From the NCBI RefSeq assembly GCF_001548375.1, contig NZ_AP017295.1, positions 310,001 to 374,000 on the forward strand: a stretch of DNA of 64,000 bases. Direction: 5' to 3'. Of this stretch, positions 27,724 through 37,816 are shown one piece after another; position 1 is the stretch's first letter; every line of letters starts with the position of its first letter. A program made the position numbers and the translations under genes. The notes beneath the pieces are model-generated. The model was not told the origin of the DNA, searched no databases, and saw nothing but the letters and a program-made list of their open reading frames with translations. Source of the stretch: Nostoc sp. NIES-3756. Its GTDB lineage: Bacteria; Cyanobacteriota; Cyanobacteriia; Cyanobacteriales; Nostocaceae.

Positions 27724-27957
27724 ATGCCCCCTATTACCCAAAAGCCCACACCAACCCCCGGATTAGATTTGCTTTTGTTTAGCATTCCCAATTCTCTCCT
27801 CTTAGAAATAGGTACAGCGTCTATACTAATGCTCCTCACCACGGGAAATGTCACCGTAAAAGCCCTGGAATCTTTAGGACAAGCTAGTGAAGAATTGTTT
27901 CGCGGCGATCGCCTGCCCATTTTACCCTTCCCCGATCACGATGAATTAAATACATAA
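27724..27957 (+). CDS. Small hypothetical protein
   Basis: A 77-residue frame with a Pro/Thr-rich start, a hydrophobic centre (LLLFSIPNSLLLEIGTASIL) and an acidic tail (FPDHDELNT). AAGGAC precedes the ATG. It lies alone between the divergent DUF1574 gene and ppc. I recognise no family. An overlapping frame on the other strand (27711-27920) has poorer composition and no ribosome-binding site, so I prefer this one. Confidence 0.55.
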   Translation: MPPITQKPTPTPGLDLLLFSIPNSLLLEIGTASILMLLTTGNVTVKALESLGQASEELFRGDRLPILPFPDHDELNT

Positions 27958-28062
27958 AGTTAGAAAATATACTTTAACAATATGCTCACAGAAATTGCCA
28001 AGAGCATAAATTACCAAAAATAAAGGCTGTTAAACAGTAATTGGCTTTACAAGAGAAGCAAT

Positions 28063-31000
28063 ATGAGTTCGGTTTTATACTCTTTATCTGAGTCTGCTAA
28101 TTTCTACCCCGCATCGGAATTGTTTTTGCGCCATCGTCTGCAAATAGTAGAAGAGTTGTGGGAGACGGTGCTGCGGCAAGAATGCGGTCAAAACATGGTA
28201 GATTTATTGCGGCAATTGCGTGATTTGTGTTCCCCAGAAGGACAAGCGACAAAAGACCAAGCCGTTTCTGCTGTCCAGTTAATTGAACAGTTGAATATTA
28301 ATGAAGCTATCCGGGCGGCGAGGGCGTTTGCTTTGTATTTTCAGCTCATCAACATCATAGAGCAAGAATTTGAACAAAGGCAGCAATTGACCCGCTATTC
28401 TGAGATAGAAGCCGAAACAGCCACTCTTGACTCTTCAGAAAACATTACTTCGTCATCAAACCATAACGAAGATGATGTAATTTTCAATCGCGCTTTAGGT
28501 ACAGACTTTCTAGCCAAAAATTGGACTCATCGCGGACAAAACAAACAAAAAGGGACATTCGCTGCCCTATTTCCCCTGTTACATAAGTTGAATGTCCCAC
28601 CCCAACAAATTCAACGCCTCATTTCCCAACTTGATGTCCGCCTAGTCTTTACCGCCCACCCGACAGAAATTGTCCGCCACACCATCCGCGATAAGCAACG
28701 CCAAGTAGTAGATTTGTTGCAACAACTGGATGCAGTGGAAACTCGTACCTCAAATGGCGGTGGTTATCCTTGGGAAGGGGCAGAAATTCGGGAGAAATTA
28801 CTCGAAGAAATTCGCTTGTGGTGGCGGACAGATGAACTCCACCAATTCAAGCCGACTGTGTTGGATGAAGTAGATTATGCTTTGCACTACTTCCAAGAAG
28901 TTTTATTTGATGGCATTCCCCAACTGTATAAACGCTTTAATTATGCGTTGAAGCAAACATTCTCTTGGTTAGAACCACCAAGCAAAGATTTCTGTTCCTT
29001 TGGTTCCTGGGTAGGTTCTGACAGAGATGGAAACCCATCGGTAACGCCGGAAATTACTTGGCAGACTGCTTGCTATCAGCGAAAAATGGTGTTGGAGAGA
29101 TATATCAAGTCTGTCAAGCAATTGATTGAATTGTTAAGTATCTCCATGCACTGGAGTGATGTGTTACCAGACTTACTGGAATCTCTGGAGTTAGACCAGT
29201 CCAAGTTAAGTGAAGTATACGACGCATTGGCGCTGAGATATCGCCAAGAACCCTATCGCCTCAAACTAGCTTACGTCTTGAAGCGGCTGGAAAATACCCG
29301 CGATCGCAATTTATCCTTATATAATGGCGAAACCCCCACCAACGAAGATAGCCCCATGTACCGCAACGGTACAGAATTTTTGACAGAATTACGGCTAATT
29401 CAGCATAACCTGACGGAAACGGGTTTAAGTTGTCGAGAATTGGATAATCTCATCTGTCAAGTCGAGATATTTGACTTTAACCTAACGAAATTAGATATTC
29501 GCCAAGAATCATCCAGACACTCAGACGCTTTAAACGAAATTCTGGAATACCTGCAAATATTACCCCAACCATACAACGAACTATCCGAAGAAGAACGAGT
29601 TGCTTGGCTAACCAAAGAACTGCAAACCCGCCGCCCCTTAATTTCCTCAGAGTTACCATTCTCCGACAAAACTAATGATGTCATTAAAACATTCCGCGTA
29701 GTGCGATCGCTACAACAAGAATTTGGCATTAATATCTGCCAAACCTACATCATTAGTATGTGTCGTCAGGTTAGTGATGTCTTAGAAGTGCTGCTACTCG
29801 CCAAAGAAGCCAGACTTTTTGACCCTGCGATCGCCGTCGGGACAATTCAGGTTGTACCATTATTTGAGACTGTCGAAGACTTGCAACATTCGCGTAGCGT
29901 CATGCGCCAGTTATTCGAGTTACCCTTATACCGCGCCTTACTAGCAGGAGGTTATGCAGTCCTTAACGGTAGCCAAGAAATTCCCCCATCGCCTCATCTC
30001 CCTCTCCCCATATCCTCAACTATCCTCACCCCCGATTTACAAGAAGTGATGCTGGGGTATTCTGACAGTAACAAAGACTCCGGCTTCTTAAGTAGCAACT
30101 GGGAAATTCACAAAGCCCAAAAATCCTTACAAAAAATTGCTGAAGAATATGGCGTGAATTTGCGAATTTTCCACGGACGGGGCGGTTCTGTGGGTAGAGG
30201 TGGTGGCCCAGCCCACGAAGCGATTTTGGCGCAACCAGGACACAGCATCAACGGGCGGATTAAGATTACCGAACAAGGGGAAGTATTAGCTTCTAAATAT
30301 TCCCTGCTAGATTTAGCTTTGTACAACTTAGAAACCATCACCACGGCGGTAATTCAAGCCAGCCTGTTGCGCACAGGGTTTGATGATATCGAACCTTGGA
30401 ACGAAATCATGGAAGAATTAGCCGCGCGATCGCGTCAACATTATCGTAATTTAATTTACGAACAACCTGATTTCATCGACTTCTTTCATCAAGTTACCCC
30501 CATCGAAGAAATTAGCCAACTGCAAATTAGTTCCCGTCCCGCCCGCCGTCCTTCTGGAAAGAAAGACTTAAGCAGCCTCCGCGCCATTCCTTGGGTATTT
30601 AGCTGGACACAAACCCGCTTCTTATTACCTTCCTGGTACGGTGTCGGTACAGCTTTGCAACAGTTTCTCTTGGAAGAACCAGAGGAACATCTAAAATTGA
30701 TGCGTTACTTTTACGTCAAGTGGCCTTTCTTCAAGATGGTAGTTTCCAAAGTAGAAATGACCTTGGCAAAAGTAGATATGCAAATGGCTGGTCATTACGT
30801 ACAGGAATTATCCGACCCTGAAGATAAACCCAGGTTTGATAAAGTATTTGAGCAAATTGCCAATGAGTATTATCTCACCAGAGATTTAGTTCTCAAAATC
30901 ACCGACCACAGCCGCCTCTTAGATGGCGATCCTGTACTCCAGCGTTCTGTACAGTTACGCAACGGTACAATCGTTCCGTTAGGTTTTATTCAAGTATCCC

Positions 31001-31140
31001 TCCTAAAACGCCTCCGCCAGTCCAAGAACAATACTGCAACCTCTGGTGTCATCCACTCCCGTTACAGCAAAGGCGAGTTACTACGCGGCGCACTGTTAAC
31101 CATTAATGGTATCGCTGCGGGGATGAGAAATACAGGTTGA
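28063..31140 (+). CDS. ppc: Phosphoenolpyruvate carboxylase
   Basis: Forms oxaloacetate from phosphoenolpyruvate and bicarbonate, supplying carbon skeletons for nitrogen assimilation. 1025 residues, typical of cyanobacteria and longer than the E. coli enzyme. Seen are [14 protein letters not shown] (catalytic His199), [56 protein letters not shown] and the C-terminal [16 protein letters not shown] Pro/Ser-rich stretch of about 20-25 residues ([14 protein letters not shown], coded near 29983-30040) sits just before the [10 protein letters not shown] active-site segment. It looks like captured intergenic sequence. Monocistronic. Confidence 0.96.
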   Translation: MSSVLYSLSESANFYPASELFLRHRLQIVEELWETVLRQECGQNMVDLLRQLRDLCSPEGQATKDQAVSAVQLIEQLNINEAIRAARAFALYFQLINIIEQEFEQRQQLTRYSEIEAETATLDSSENITSSSNHNEDDVIFNRALGTDFLAKNWTHRGQNKQKGTFAALFPLLHKLNVPPQQIQRLISQLDVRLVFTAHPTEIVRHTIRDKQRQVVDLLQQLDAVETRTSNGGGYPWEGAEIREKLLEEIRLWWRTDELHQFKPTVLDEVDYALHYFQEVLFDGIPQLYKRFNYALKQTFSWLEPPSKDFCSFGSWVGSDRDGNPSVTPEITWQTACYQRKMVLERYIKSVKQLIELLSISMHWSDVLPDLLESLELDQSKLSEVYDALALRYRQEPYRLKLAYVLKRLENTRDRNLSLYNGETPTNEDSPMYRNGTEFLTELRLIQHNLTETGLSCRELDNLICQVEIFDFNLTKLDIRQESSRHSDALNEILEYLQILPQPYNELSEEERVAWLTKELQTRRPLISSELPFSDKTNDVIKTFRVVRSLQQEFGINICQTYIISMCRQVSDVLEVLLLAKEARLFDPAIAVGTIQVVPLFETVEDLQHSRSVMRQLFELPLYRALLAGGYAVLNGSQEIPPSPHLPLPISSTILTPDLQEVMLGYSDSNKDSGFLSSNWEIHKAQKSLQKIAEEYGVNLRIFHGRGGSVGRGGGPAHEAILAQPGHSINGRIKITEQGEVLASKYSLLDLALYNLETITTAVIQASLLRTGFDDIEPWNEIMEELAARSRQHYRNLIYEQPDFIDFFHQVTPIEEISQLQISSRPARRPSGKKDLSSLRAIPWVFSWTQTRFLLPSWYGVGTALQQFLLEEPEEHLKLMRYFYVKWPFFKMVVSKVEMTLAKVDMQMAGHYVQELSDPEDKPRFDKVFEQIANEYYLTRDLVLKITDHSRLLDGDPVLQRSVQLRNGTIVPLGFIQVSLLKRLRQSKNNTATSGVIHSRYSKGELLRGALLTINGIAAGMRNTG

Positions 31141-31149
31141 TATTTTGTC

Positions 31150-31219
31150 CATAGTCAATAGTTCATAGTCAACAGCCATACTATGGATTATTGACTAATG
31201 ACTAATGACTAATGACTAA
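31150..31219. repeat. STRR array giving a start codon
   Basis: CATAGTCAATAGTTCATAGTC units are followed by GACTAATGACTAATGACTAATGACTAA. The final ATG (31212) begins the next gene. Confidence 0.8.
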
Positions 31220-31466
31220 AAACAAAGTTGTAATCTGCACTTTCTTAGCTTTATCATCTGGCTTTTTTGGCGGTTATACTGGTAGCCAAATGACATTAAT
31301 GCTGCATAGCCAAAAGTGTCAAAATCAACCTTGGGCGATGAAAGAATTATGCAGTCTTTGGGTCACACCCGGAGCGACATGGCAAGGTAGTACAACGGGA
31401 ATTTGGGTAGGTACAATATTAGGAGCGTTTGCTGGTGGTTTAGTTATCCGGGAAAATCGTTATTAA
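31212..31466 (+). CDS. Small membrane protein with two hydrophobic segments
   Basis: 84 residues with a hydrophobic N-terminal segment ([21 protein letters not shown], may be a signal anchor). A polar middle carries two Cys, and a second Gly-rich hydrophobic segment ([17 protein letters not shown]) ends in RENRY. Family unknown. The ATG lies in the last unit of an STRR array with no Shine-Dalgarno sequence. The stop overlaps the end of the convergent bioF by four bases. Confidence 0.6.
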   Translation: MTKNKVVICTFLALSSGFFGGYTGSQMTLMLHSQKCQNQPWAMKELCSLWVTPGATWQGSTTGIWVGTILGAFAGGLVIRENRY

Positions 31467-32629
31467 TTTGATAGCAATCCTGCCAATACTGCAACTAATC
31501 TTTCTATATGTGCTGTCTGATGAGTTGCCATTAAGGATATTCTGATACGGCTTGTGGGAACTGTGGGAGGACGAATAGCTGGGGCAAAAATTCCCGCTTG
31601 TTTGAGTTGTTTGCCTACTTGTAGTGCTTCAGTTGCACTAGCTAACTGAAAACAAAGTATGGGTGATTCTGATGGTAATAATTTTAGGCTAGGTAATTCC
31701 TGTAATAATTTCTTTAAATAATTGACGTTTTGCCACAACTGCATCCGGTGTTGTGGTTCTTGTTGAACTATATTAATAGCTGCTAGGGCTGCGGCTGTAT
31801 CTGCGGGTGATAAGGCTGTTGTGTAAATCCAACTAGGGGCGCGATTACGTAAATAGTCAATTAAGGTATGGCTTCCAGCTACATATCCGCCCAAACTACC
31901 CAAGGCTTTACTCAAAGTACCAATTTGAACTAATTGCCTACCTGTACAACCAAAATATTCTACACACCCAGAGCCAGTTTCACCCATGACTCCGGTAGCA
32001 TGAGCTTCATCAAGTAGCAGCATACAGCTAAATTCTTCAGCCAAATCTAATAGTTCTGGTAAAGGGCATAAATCCCCATCCATACTGAAGACGCTATCTG
32101 TCAAAATCAAACAACGTCGATAGTTTTGCCTTTGCTGAAGCAATTGGTTTCTCAGTTGGGTGACATCGCAGTGGGAATATTCAATAATCATTGCTCCACT
32201 GAGAATCGCCCCATTTTTTAAACTGGAATGATTATATTGATCGGATAATATTAAATCACGCTTACCAACTAAAGCTGCGATCGCTCCTATATTGGCAAGA
32301 TACCCTGAACTAAACACCAACGCATCTTCTGTTTGTTTTAAAGATGCGATCGCCTGTTCCAATGCCCTATGTAATTCCCTATGTCCACTGAGTAATCTCG
32401 AACCCGTACTACCAGTTCCAAATTCTTCAGTAGCCGCCACAGCAGCCGCAATCAAACGTTCATCCCCAGCCAATCCCAAATAATCATTACTGGCAAAATT
32501 AATTACTTCCTGCCCCGCTAGAATGACAGTTGCCCCTGCACGACCATGTATTGTTTGTACTGAACGATACCAGTCTGCCCGATGAATGGTTAAAAGTGAA
32601 TTTTGTAACCAAGCATAGGGGTCAGTCAT
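31463..32629 (-). CDS. bioF: 8-amino-7-oxononanoate synthase
   Basis: A PLP enzyme of biotin synthesis that condenses pimeloyl-ACP/CoA with alanine. 388 residues of the alpha-oxoamine synthase family. Visible are [30 protein letters not shown], the PLP-contacting [13 protein letters not shown], and the Schiff-base Lys241 in [16 protein letters not shown]. Other family members (KBL, glycine C-acetyltransferase) are less likely given the N-terminal pattern. No other bio genes are adjacent. Confidence 0.88.
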   Translation of the reverse strand: MTDPYAWLQNSLLTIHRADWYRSVQTIHGRAGATVILAGQEVINFASNDYLGLAGDERLIAAAVAATEEFGTGSTGSRLLSGHRELHRALEQAIASLKQTEDALVFSSGYLANIGAIAALVGKRDLILSDQYNHSSLKNGAILSGAMIIEYSHCDVTQLRNQLLQQRQNYRRCLILTDSVFSMDGDLCPLPELLDLAEEFSCMLLLDEAHATGVMGETGSGCVEYFGCTGRQLVQIGTLSKALGSLGGYVAGSHTLIDYLRNRAPSWIYTTALSPADTAAALAAINIVQQEPQHRMQLWQNVNYLKKLLQELPSLKLLPSESPILCFQLASATEALQVGKQLKQAGIFAPAIRPPTVPTSRIRISLMATHQTAHIERLVAVLAGLLSN

Positions 32630-32678
32630 AACAATTCAAAATTCAAAATTCAAAAATTATTAGAGAATGGGGAAAGTA

Positions 32679-32732
32679 ACTGTTGACTATGGACTATGGA
32701 CTATGGACTAATGACTAATGACTAATGACTAA
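32679..32732. repeat. STRR array running into the end of ruvA
   Basis: GGACTAT and ACTAATG heptamers. Read leftward, the last units code the final residues and stop codon of ruvA (AGT-CAT-TAG). Confidence 0.85.
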
Positions 32733-33363
32733 CTTGCTCACTACTGCTGAGATGTGCGATCGCTTGTTTGATCCAATCTTCTACATAGGCATCTTTGGGT
32801 AGTCCGATATCTTCACTGACGACGTGTAAGGCGTGGCTGACTTCATGGGCGGTGTATCCCAAGGCAAATAGGGTCATTTGCACTTCTTCGAGAATACCTG
32901 GGGCTGGGCCTTCTGTAGCCACGAAGAAGCCTGCTGATTTGCGCCATTCGATGAGTTTGGCTTTGAGTTCCAAACAGATGCGTTCAGCGATTTTTTTGCC
33001 TACACCTGGGGCTTGAATGAGGATTTGAACGTTAGCAGCGATGATGGCTTGGACTAAATCTGGTAGTTCCAGGGTGTCTAAGAGGGCGATCGCTGAAGCT
33101 GCACCCACACCACTAACGGATAATAGATGGCGGAATAAATCACGTTCGGCTGGGGAGGCGAAACCGTAGAGTAGGGGAACTTCTTCCCGAACTTGGTAAT
33201 GGGTGAAGATTTGCACTAAATCTCCGGTTGTGGGTAATTGCTTGGCTAGGCGTTGGGGAACTTGCAAATCGTACCCCATCCCGTTCACTTCTAAAGTGAG
33301 GATAACGCGATTTGTGCCTATGTTTTGAATACCGGCGACTATACCTTTAAGATAGCTAATCAT
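32722..33363 (-). CDS. ruvA: Holliday junction DNA helicase subunit RuvA
   Basis: The junction-binding subunit of the RuvAB branch-migration complex. 213 residues with domain I ([28 protein letters not shown]), two helix-hairpin-helix motifs ([17 protein letters not shown] and [22 protein letters not shown]) and the C-terminal RuvB-contact domain ([17 protein letters not shown]). The last residues (VSH, stop) are coded by the first STRR units, so the present C-terminus was set by the repeat. Its ATG overlaps the stop of the upstream spp gene (ATGA overlap). No ruvB nearby. Confidence 0.95.
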   Translation of the reverse strand: MISYLKGIVAGIQNIGTNRVILTLEVNGMGYDLQVPQRLAKQLPTTGDLVQIFTHYQVREEVPLLYGFASPAERDLFRHLLSVSGVGAASAIALLDTLELPDLVQAIIAANVQILIQAPGVGKKIAERICLELKAKLIEWRKSAGFFVATEGPAPGILEEVQMTLFALGYTAHEVSHALHVVSEDIGLPKDAYVEDWIKQAIAHLSSSEQVSH

Positions 33364-34109
33364 TCTAGAAAACCAAAGTATTGTAAGCCTTCAATAATTC
33401 CACCTGCACAAAAGTTTTTTGCCAGGTAGCGATGGTCTGCGGGATACTCACTGTGCCACTGGAGCAACTCTGGTCGGGCATTCCCGACGATGATTCCCCT
33501 TTCGTTGCCCACAGCGAACAAAGCAATATCATTACCTGAATCACCACAGACAACTGTTCTTTCTGCTGCAAATTCCCACTTTTGACGAAGAAACTGCATT
33601 GCCTGACCTTTATCGCTGTTTAATGGTACAATGTCAAGGTCTATACCGCTACTATAAATTAACTTTATATTTAGTTCATATTTCTCTAATTCTGCTTCAA
33701 GTTTAGGTAGAACATGGGATGCAGACCCTTCATGCAGAAAAAAACTCGTTTTAAAAGGGCGCTGTTCTGATTCTGGTTGTAGAACTAATTCAGGAAATTG
33801 CCTAGTTACCGATAACACTATTTCCCGATTCCAACCATCAGCAAGAATTTCTGACCACCCAGAATCCGGATTTCCACTACCATCAAGATAAATCTCCGTA
33901 CCTACAGATAGAACTAACGCATCTGGTTCTATGAGCTTTTTTTCTTCTTGGAGTTCTTTGTAGAGGACAGGCGATCGCCCGGTAGCATAAACTATCCTCG
34001 TGCCGTATTCTTGGCGATGCTGAGTAAGGATTTGACTCAGTTGTGCTAAGGCTGCATCATTACCCACCAGAGTATGATCCAGGTCAGTGACAAAAAGAAA
34101 TGGTTTCAT
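33360..34109 (-). CDS. spp: Sucrose-phosphate phosphatase
   Basis: A HAD-superfamily phosphatase that releases sucrose from sucrose 6-phosphate, the last step of sucrose synthesis, which in heterocystous cyanobacteria is used for salt tolerance and carbon export to heterocysts. 249 residues. Motif [14 protein letters not shown], motif [10 protein letters not shown], the substrate region [13 protein letters not shown] and motif [13 protein letters not shown] are present, as in the SPP/Cof type. It overlaps ruvA by four bases, an odd pairing that suggests translational coupling by chance of position. No sucrose-phosphate synthase is nearby. Confidence 0.85.
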   Translation of the reverse strand: MKPFLFVTDLDHTLVGNDAALAQLSQILTQHRQEYGTRIVYATGRSPVLYKELQEEKKLIEPDALVLSVGTEIYLDGSGNPDSGWSEILADGWNREIVLSVTRQFPELVLQPESEQRPFKTSFFLHEGSASHVLPKLEAELEKYELNIKLIYSSGIDLDIVPLNSDKGQAMQFLRQKWEFAAERTVVCGDSGNDIALFAVGNERGIIVGNARPELLQWHSEYPADHRYLAKNFCAGGIIEGLQYFGFLE

Positions 34110-34246
34110 AATCGTGTTCCCAAGTTAGTAATCCTGAGTTCCGAGTTAATCTACCAGATTTTGGCTGCTATGTATTCTCACTAGTGCAATAATTTTCGCA
34201 AATGTATCACGCACCTACACTCTACATACCCCTTTATTTTCTCTGT

Positions 34247-34291
34247 GTCTTTGTGTCTCTGTGGTTATTTTCACCACCAAGACACAAAGAC
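34247..34291. repeat. Long hairpin repeat (gtctttgtgtct)
   Basis: Perfect 12-bp arms GTCTTTGTGTCT (34247-34258) and AGACACAAAGAC (34280-34291), with an inner gtggt/accac pairing. A relative (tctctgtggtt...gcagagacac) lies near 22903-22938. The gap 34110-34397 holds nothing else recognisable. Confidence 0.65.
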
Positions 34292-34397
34292 TAAATATCT
34301 AATCTGCGACGACAAAACTCGAGAAGCTATATCCATTGAGCGACAACAGCAGTAAAGCCTTCATTTAAAATGCAAGTGATTTCACCAGATAAGAATT

Positions 34398-34484
34398 ATG
34401 AATCTTAAAGTTGCATTATGGTTAATCTGGGGTGGATGTATTGTCTATGTCCTGATGTTACTCATCACTCAAAGTTTCAATTAA
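34398..34484 (+). CDS. Possible 28-residue membrane peptide
   Basis: The frame reads [20 protein letters not shown], then LLITQSFN: a single hydrophobic helix with a positive N-terminus. The last 27 bases overlap the 3' end of the convergent xseB. A weak purine-rich stretch (AGATAAGAA) precedes the ATG. Hydrophobic helices of this size arise by chance, so this is only a candidate small protein. Confidence 0.3.
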   Translation: MNLKVALWLIWGGCIVYVLMLLITQSFN

Positions 34485-34691
34485 CAAATCTACCTGCTGC
34501 TGTCGCTGTTGTAAAAAATTTTCGCATTGGCGCAAATATTCGACAGCATTAGCAAATTGGTCAAAAACTGCCTCTAATTCCAATTCCCCTGATTCGATGT
34601 GAGTAATTATTGCTTCTATTTCTACAACTTTTGTTTCATAGTTCCAATTTGTCTCACCATCAGGATTAGAAGCATTTTTACGTTTCACCAT
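34458..34691 (-). CDS. xseB: Exodeoxyribonuclease VII small subunit
   Basis: 77 residues with the XseB coiled-coil pattern: [40 protein letters not shown] and [15 protein letters not shown]. It combines with XseA to degrade single-stranded DNA. In many bacteria xseB directly follows xseA. Here no xseA is upstream, and the 331-bp upstream stretch has no gene, so the partner must lie elsewhere. Confidence 0.85.
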   Translation of the reverse strand: MVKRKNASNPDGETNWNYETKVVEIEAIITHIESGELELEAVFDQFANAVEYLRQCENFLQQRQQQVDLLIETLSDE

Positions 34692-35022
34692 GAATCTTTC
34701 TGTGTCCTCATCTGCAAACTGTGGGGCTAGTATTTTTTATCTGTCCTAATTTTAACTTGATGCCGCCAAAACGCAGAGTAAGCAGATAGGATTATTGACT
34801 GAGAATTACTTCTAACTCATAACTCATAAACTATAAGTTAGCATTAATAATTCTATTTACAACTGCTTGTAATCTCAAGGATATTGAGATATGTTACCAA
34901 TACTACTTTGCTAGTTACATCACCAAGCCAACTGATATTAATCGATTAATCAAAACTATTCTCAGCCTTTGAATTTATTACTTAGATATTGTGATTCTTC
35001 CTACTAGTGTTAGCAATTAGTC
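34692..35022. other. Intergenic region between divergent genes, nothing recognised
   Basis: AT-rich sequence without a coding frame, hairpin or named repeat. It must hold promoters for xseB (leftward) and the sensor kinase (rightward). Confidence 0.5.
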
Positions 35023-37746
35023 ATGGTACAACCGCTAACTATTTTAATCATCGATGATTGTGTTGAAGACCGCGTAGCGTATCGCCGCTATCTCCAGCAA
35101 GACCAACAGTATCGGTATACCATTTTGGAGCAAGAAACAGGAGAAAAAGCACTACAGTTATGTCAGCAGTGTCATCCTGATGTGATTTTACTAGACTTTT
35201 TGCTGCCAGACCAAGATGGACTAGAATTTTTGACTGAGTTACAAAAGCTGGTGAAAGGAGCTATGCCAGCTATAGTCATGTTAACTGGTTATGGAAATGA
35301 AGCGATCGCCGTTCAAGCAATGAAACGCGGTGTCTACGACTATTTAGTTAAGGGAGAGACAACAGCAGAACGTTTGCGCTCAACTATTTCTTCAGCAATT
35401 ATACAAGCGCAATTACGCCAAGAACTCTATCGCAGTGAGGAGAAATTACGAGAAACTCAGAAATTTATTGAGCGTATTGCCGAAACAACGCCGGGGATTT
35501 TATATGTTTACGATTTGGTAGAGCAATGTAATATTTATCTTAATGGTCAGGTTAGTAAGCTATTAGGTTATAGTGCCGAAGCAATCCAAGCCTTGGGAAA
35601 GGAATTTCTTACTCAATTAATGCACCCTGATGACTTAATTAAGCTACCACAAGTATTTCAACAATTTAACTCAGCTAAGGATGAAGACATCATAGAGCAT
35701 GAGTATAGGATGCGACATGCCAATGGTGAATGGTGTTGGTTGTGTAGTCGTAATTCTGTGTTCATGAGGAATGATGATAGTTCACCACGCCAAATAGTTG
35801 GTACAGCCTTTGATATCACTTCTCGCAAGCAGACAGAGGAGGAACTGCGCTCAAGTAATGAGCGTTTCCGACTAGCCGCAGCAGCCGTTAATGCAATGAT
35901 TTATGAGTGGGATCTACAAAAAAATACAGTAGCCAGAACGGAGGGATTAACGCGGATTTTAGGCTACTTTTCGGAAGAAGCCCCACCCACTCTGGAATGG
36001 TGGCAAAAGCAAATCCATCCTGAAGATAAAGAAACTTTGATTCAGCAATTCCAGGCTATACCAGTGAATCAAAATCTTTATGCTTTTGAGTATCGAGTTC
36101 GTCACAAAAATAACTACTATATCCATGTATTAGATCAAGGAGTAATTACTAGAAATCAAGATGGACAACCAGTGCGGATAATTGGCAGTACAACAGATAT
36201 TACCGAACAGCAACTAGCACTGCGCGATCGCCAACTAGCCGAAGCAGCACTGCGCCAAAGTGAAGCTAAATTCCGCCGTATCGTAGACTCTAACATCGTT
36301 GGCATTTATTTCGGTGATGCTAGCGGTCAGATATACGAAGCAAACGATGCTTTTTTAGGGATGATGGGTTATTCTCGCTCTGAATTAGAAGCTGGCATTT
36401 TGCGTTGGGATTTGATGTCACCACCAGAATATCAAGACCTAGACCAGAAAAAAATTCAAGAACTAGTGACTTACGGAGCTTGTACCCCTTTCGAGAAGGA
36501 GTATTTACACAAAGATGGCTCTCGGATACCTATTTTATTAGGTCTTGCCAGAATTGAAGGGAAAGAAGAAAAAGGTTATGCAGCCTGCTTCGTTCTGGAC
36601 TTGACTCAAAGCAAAAACGCCGAAGCAGCCTTACGCCAAAGCGAAGAACGCTATCGTCATTTATCCAATGTCATACCACAACTCGTTTGGATTAAAAATA
36701 ATCAAGGTGGATGTGAATACGTCAATCAAAGATGGTGTGAATATACTGGACTAACTCAAGAGCAAGCCATTGGCTCTGGCTGGCAACAAGTTATGTATCC
36801 AGACGATATTCCTGCCATTCAACAAGCTTGGATGCAGGGAATGAGAACCGGAAAACCTTACGAACTAGAAATGCGTTGCCGCAAATATGATGGCAGTTAT
36901 CGCTGGCATTTAGCTAGAGGCGTACCCATCAAAAATGAAGAAGGACAAATTTTGCGGTGGTTTGGCACAAGTACAGATATTGATGATCGCAAACAATTAG
37001 AAGCAGAACGCGATCGCCTATTGCAACTAGAACAAGCTGCCCGTGCAGAGGCGGAAGCCGCCAACCTTACAAAAGATGAGTTTGTGGCTATGGTATCTCA
37101 TGATTTGCGATCGCCACTCAATTCGATTCTCGGTTGGTCGCAATTGCTACGCACTCGCCAGTTTGATGAAACCACATTCAATCGTGCATTAGAAACCATC
37201 GAACGCAACGCCCAATCACAAGCAAAACTTCTAGAAGACTTATTAGATATGTCTCGTCTTCTCAGGGGTAAGTTGAAGTTAGAATGTAGTCAAGTAGACC
37301 TAGCTGCTATCATAGGTGTGGCAATTGAGACAGTCTATCCTTCAGCCCAAGCGAAAAACATAATTTTAGAGTCAATAATAGACCAATCAATTCCCCTAAT
37401 TTCTGGTGATATTCACCGCTTATTACAAGTTTTAGGCAACTTACTATCAAATGCGATAAAGTTTACCCCATCTAAAGGAAAAATTACCGTTAAATTAATA
37501 CATACAAACACTGAGGCGATAATCAATGTTACTGATACAGGTATTGGTATTAGCCCAGACTTTCTACCCTACGTTTTTGAACGTTACCGCCAAGCAGACC
37601 GTCAAAATCAACAAGGTGGTTTGGGTCTGGGGTTAACGATCGCGCGTTATCTTGTAGAACTGCACGGTGGTACAATTCATGTAACCAGCCCCGGAGAAGG
37701 ACAAGGCACTACTTTTACAATTAAATTGCCGTTATGTAAGTCGTAG
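35023..37746 (+). CDS. Cytoplasmic hybrid histidine kinase (REC, PAS x4, HisKA, HATPase)
   Basis: A 907-residue soluble kinase with no transmembrane segment. The N-terminal receiver (about 5-125) has IIDDCVEDR and phosphoacceptor VILLDFLLPDQDG. Four PAS/PAC units follow (about 150-275, 285-400, 415-530, 540-662), each ending in a TDITxRK-like block. HisKA (MVSHDLRSPLNSILGW, His693) and HATPase (NLLSNAIKF, DTGIGI, GGLGLGLTIARYL) complete it. With the receiver at the N-terminus, it probably accepts a phosphate from another kinase. Ligands of the PAS domains are unknown. The gene stands alone. Confidence 0.92.
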   Translation: MVQPLTILIIDDCVEDRVAYRRYLQQDQQYRYTILEQETGEKALQLCQQCHPDVILLDFLLPDQDGLEFLTELQKLVKGAMPAIVMLTGYGNEAIAVQAMKRGVYDYLVKGETTAERLRSTISSAIIQAQLRQELYRSEEKLRETQKFIERIAETTPGILYVYDLVEQCNIYLNGQVSKLLGYSAEAIQALGKEFLTQLMHPDDLIKLPQVFQQFNSAKDEDIIEHEYRMRHANGEWCWLCSRNSVFMRNDDSSPRQIVGTAFDITSRKQTEEELRSSNERFRLAAAAVNAMIYEWDLQKNTVARTEGLTRILGYFSEEAPPTLEWWQKQIHPEDKETLIQQFQAIPVNQNLYAFEYRVRHKNNYYIHVLDQGVITRNQDGQPVRIIGSTTDITEQQLALRDRQLAEAALRQSEAKFRRIVDSNIVGIYFGDASGQIYEANDAFLGMMGYSRSELEAGILRWDLMSPPEYQDLDQKKIQELVTYGACTPFEKEYLHKDGSRIPILLGLARIEGKEEKGYAACFVLDLTQSKNAEAALRQSEERYRHLSNVIPQLVWIKNNQGGCEYVNQRWCEYTGLTQEQAIGSGWQQVMYPDDIPAIQQAWMQGMRTGKPYELEMRCRKYDGSYRWHLARGVPIKNEEGQILRWFGTSTDIDDRKQLEAERDRLLQLEQAARAEAEAANLTKDEFVAMVSHDLRSPLNSILGWSQLLRTRQFDETTFNRALETIERNAQSQAKLLEDLLDMSRLLRGKLKLECSQVDLAAIIGVAIETVYPSAQAKNIILESIIDQSIPLISGDIHRLLQVLGNLLSNAIKFTPSKGKITVKLIHTNTEAIINVTDTGIGISPDFLPYVFERYRQADRQNQQGGLGLGLTIARYLVELHGGTIHVTSPGEGQGTTFTIKLPLCKS

Positions 37747-37816
37747 AGATGAGGAAGATAAGGGAGTGGGGGGAGATGAAGAAGATGAGGTAGATAAAAC
37801 TTTCCTTACTTCTCAC

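Noticed and set aside
27711..27920. Minus-strand frame opposite the small gene at 27724
   Set aside because: It has no ribosome-binding site and a less protein-like composition than the plus-strand frame, which has AAGGAC at the right distance.
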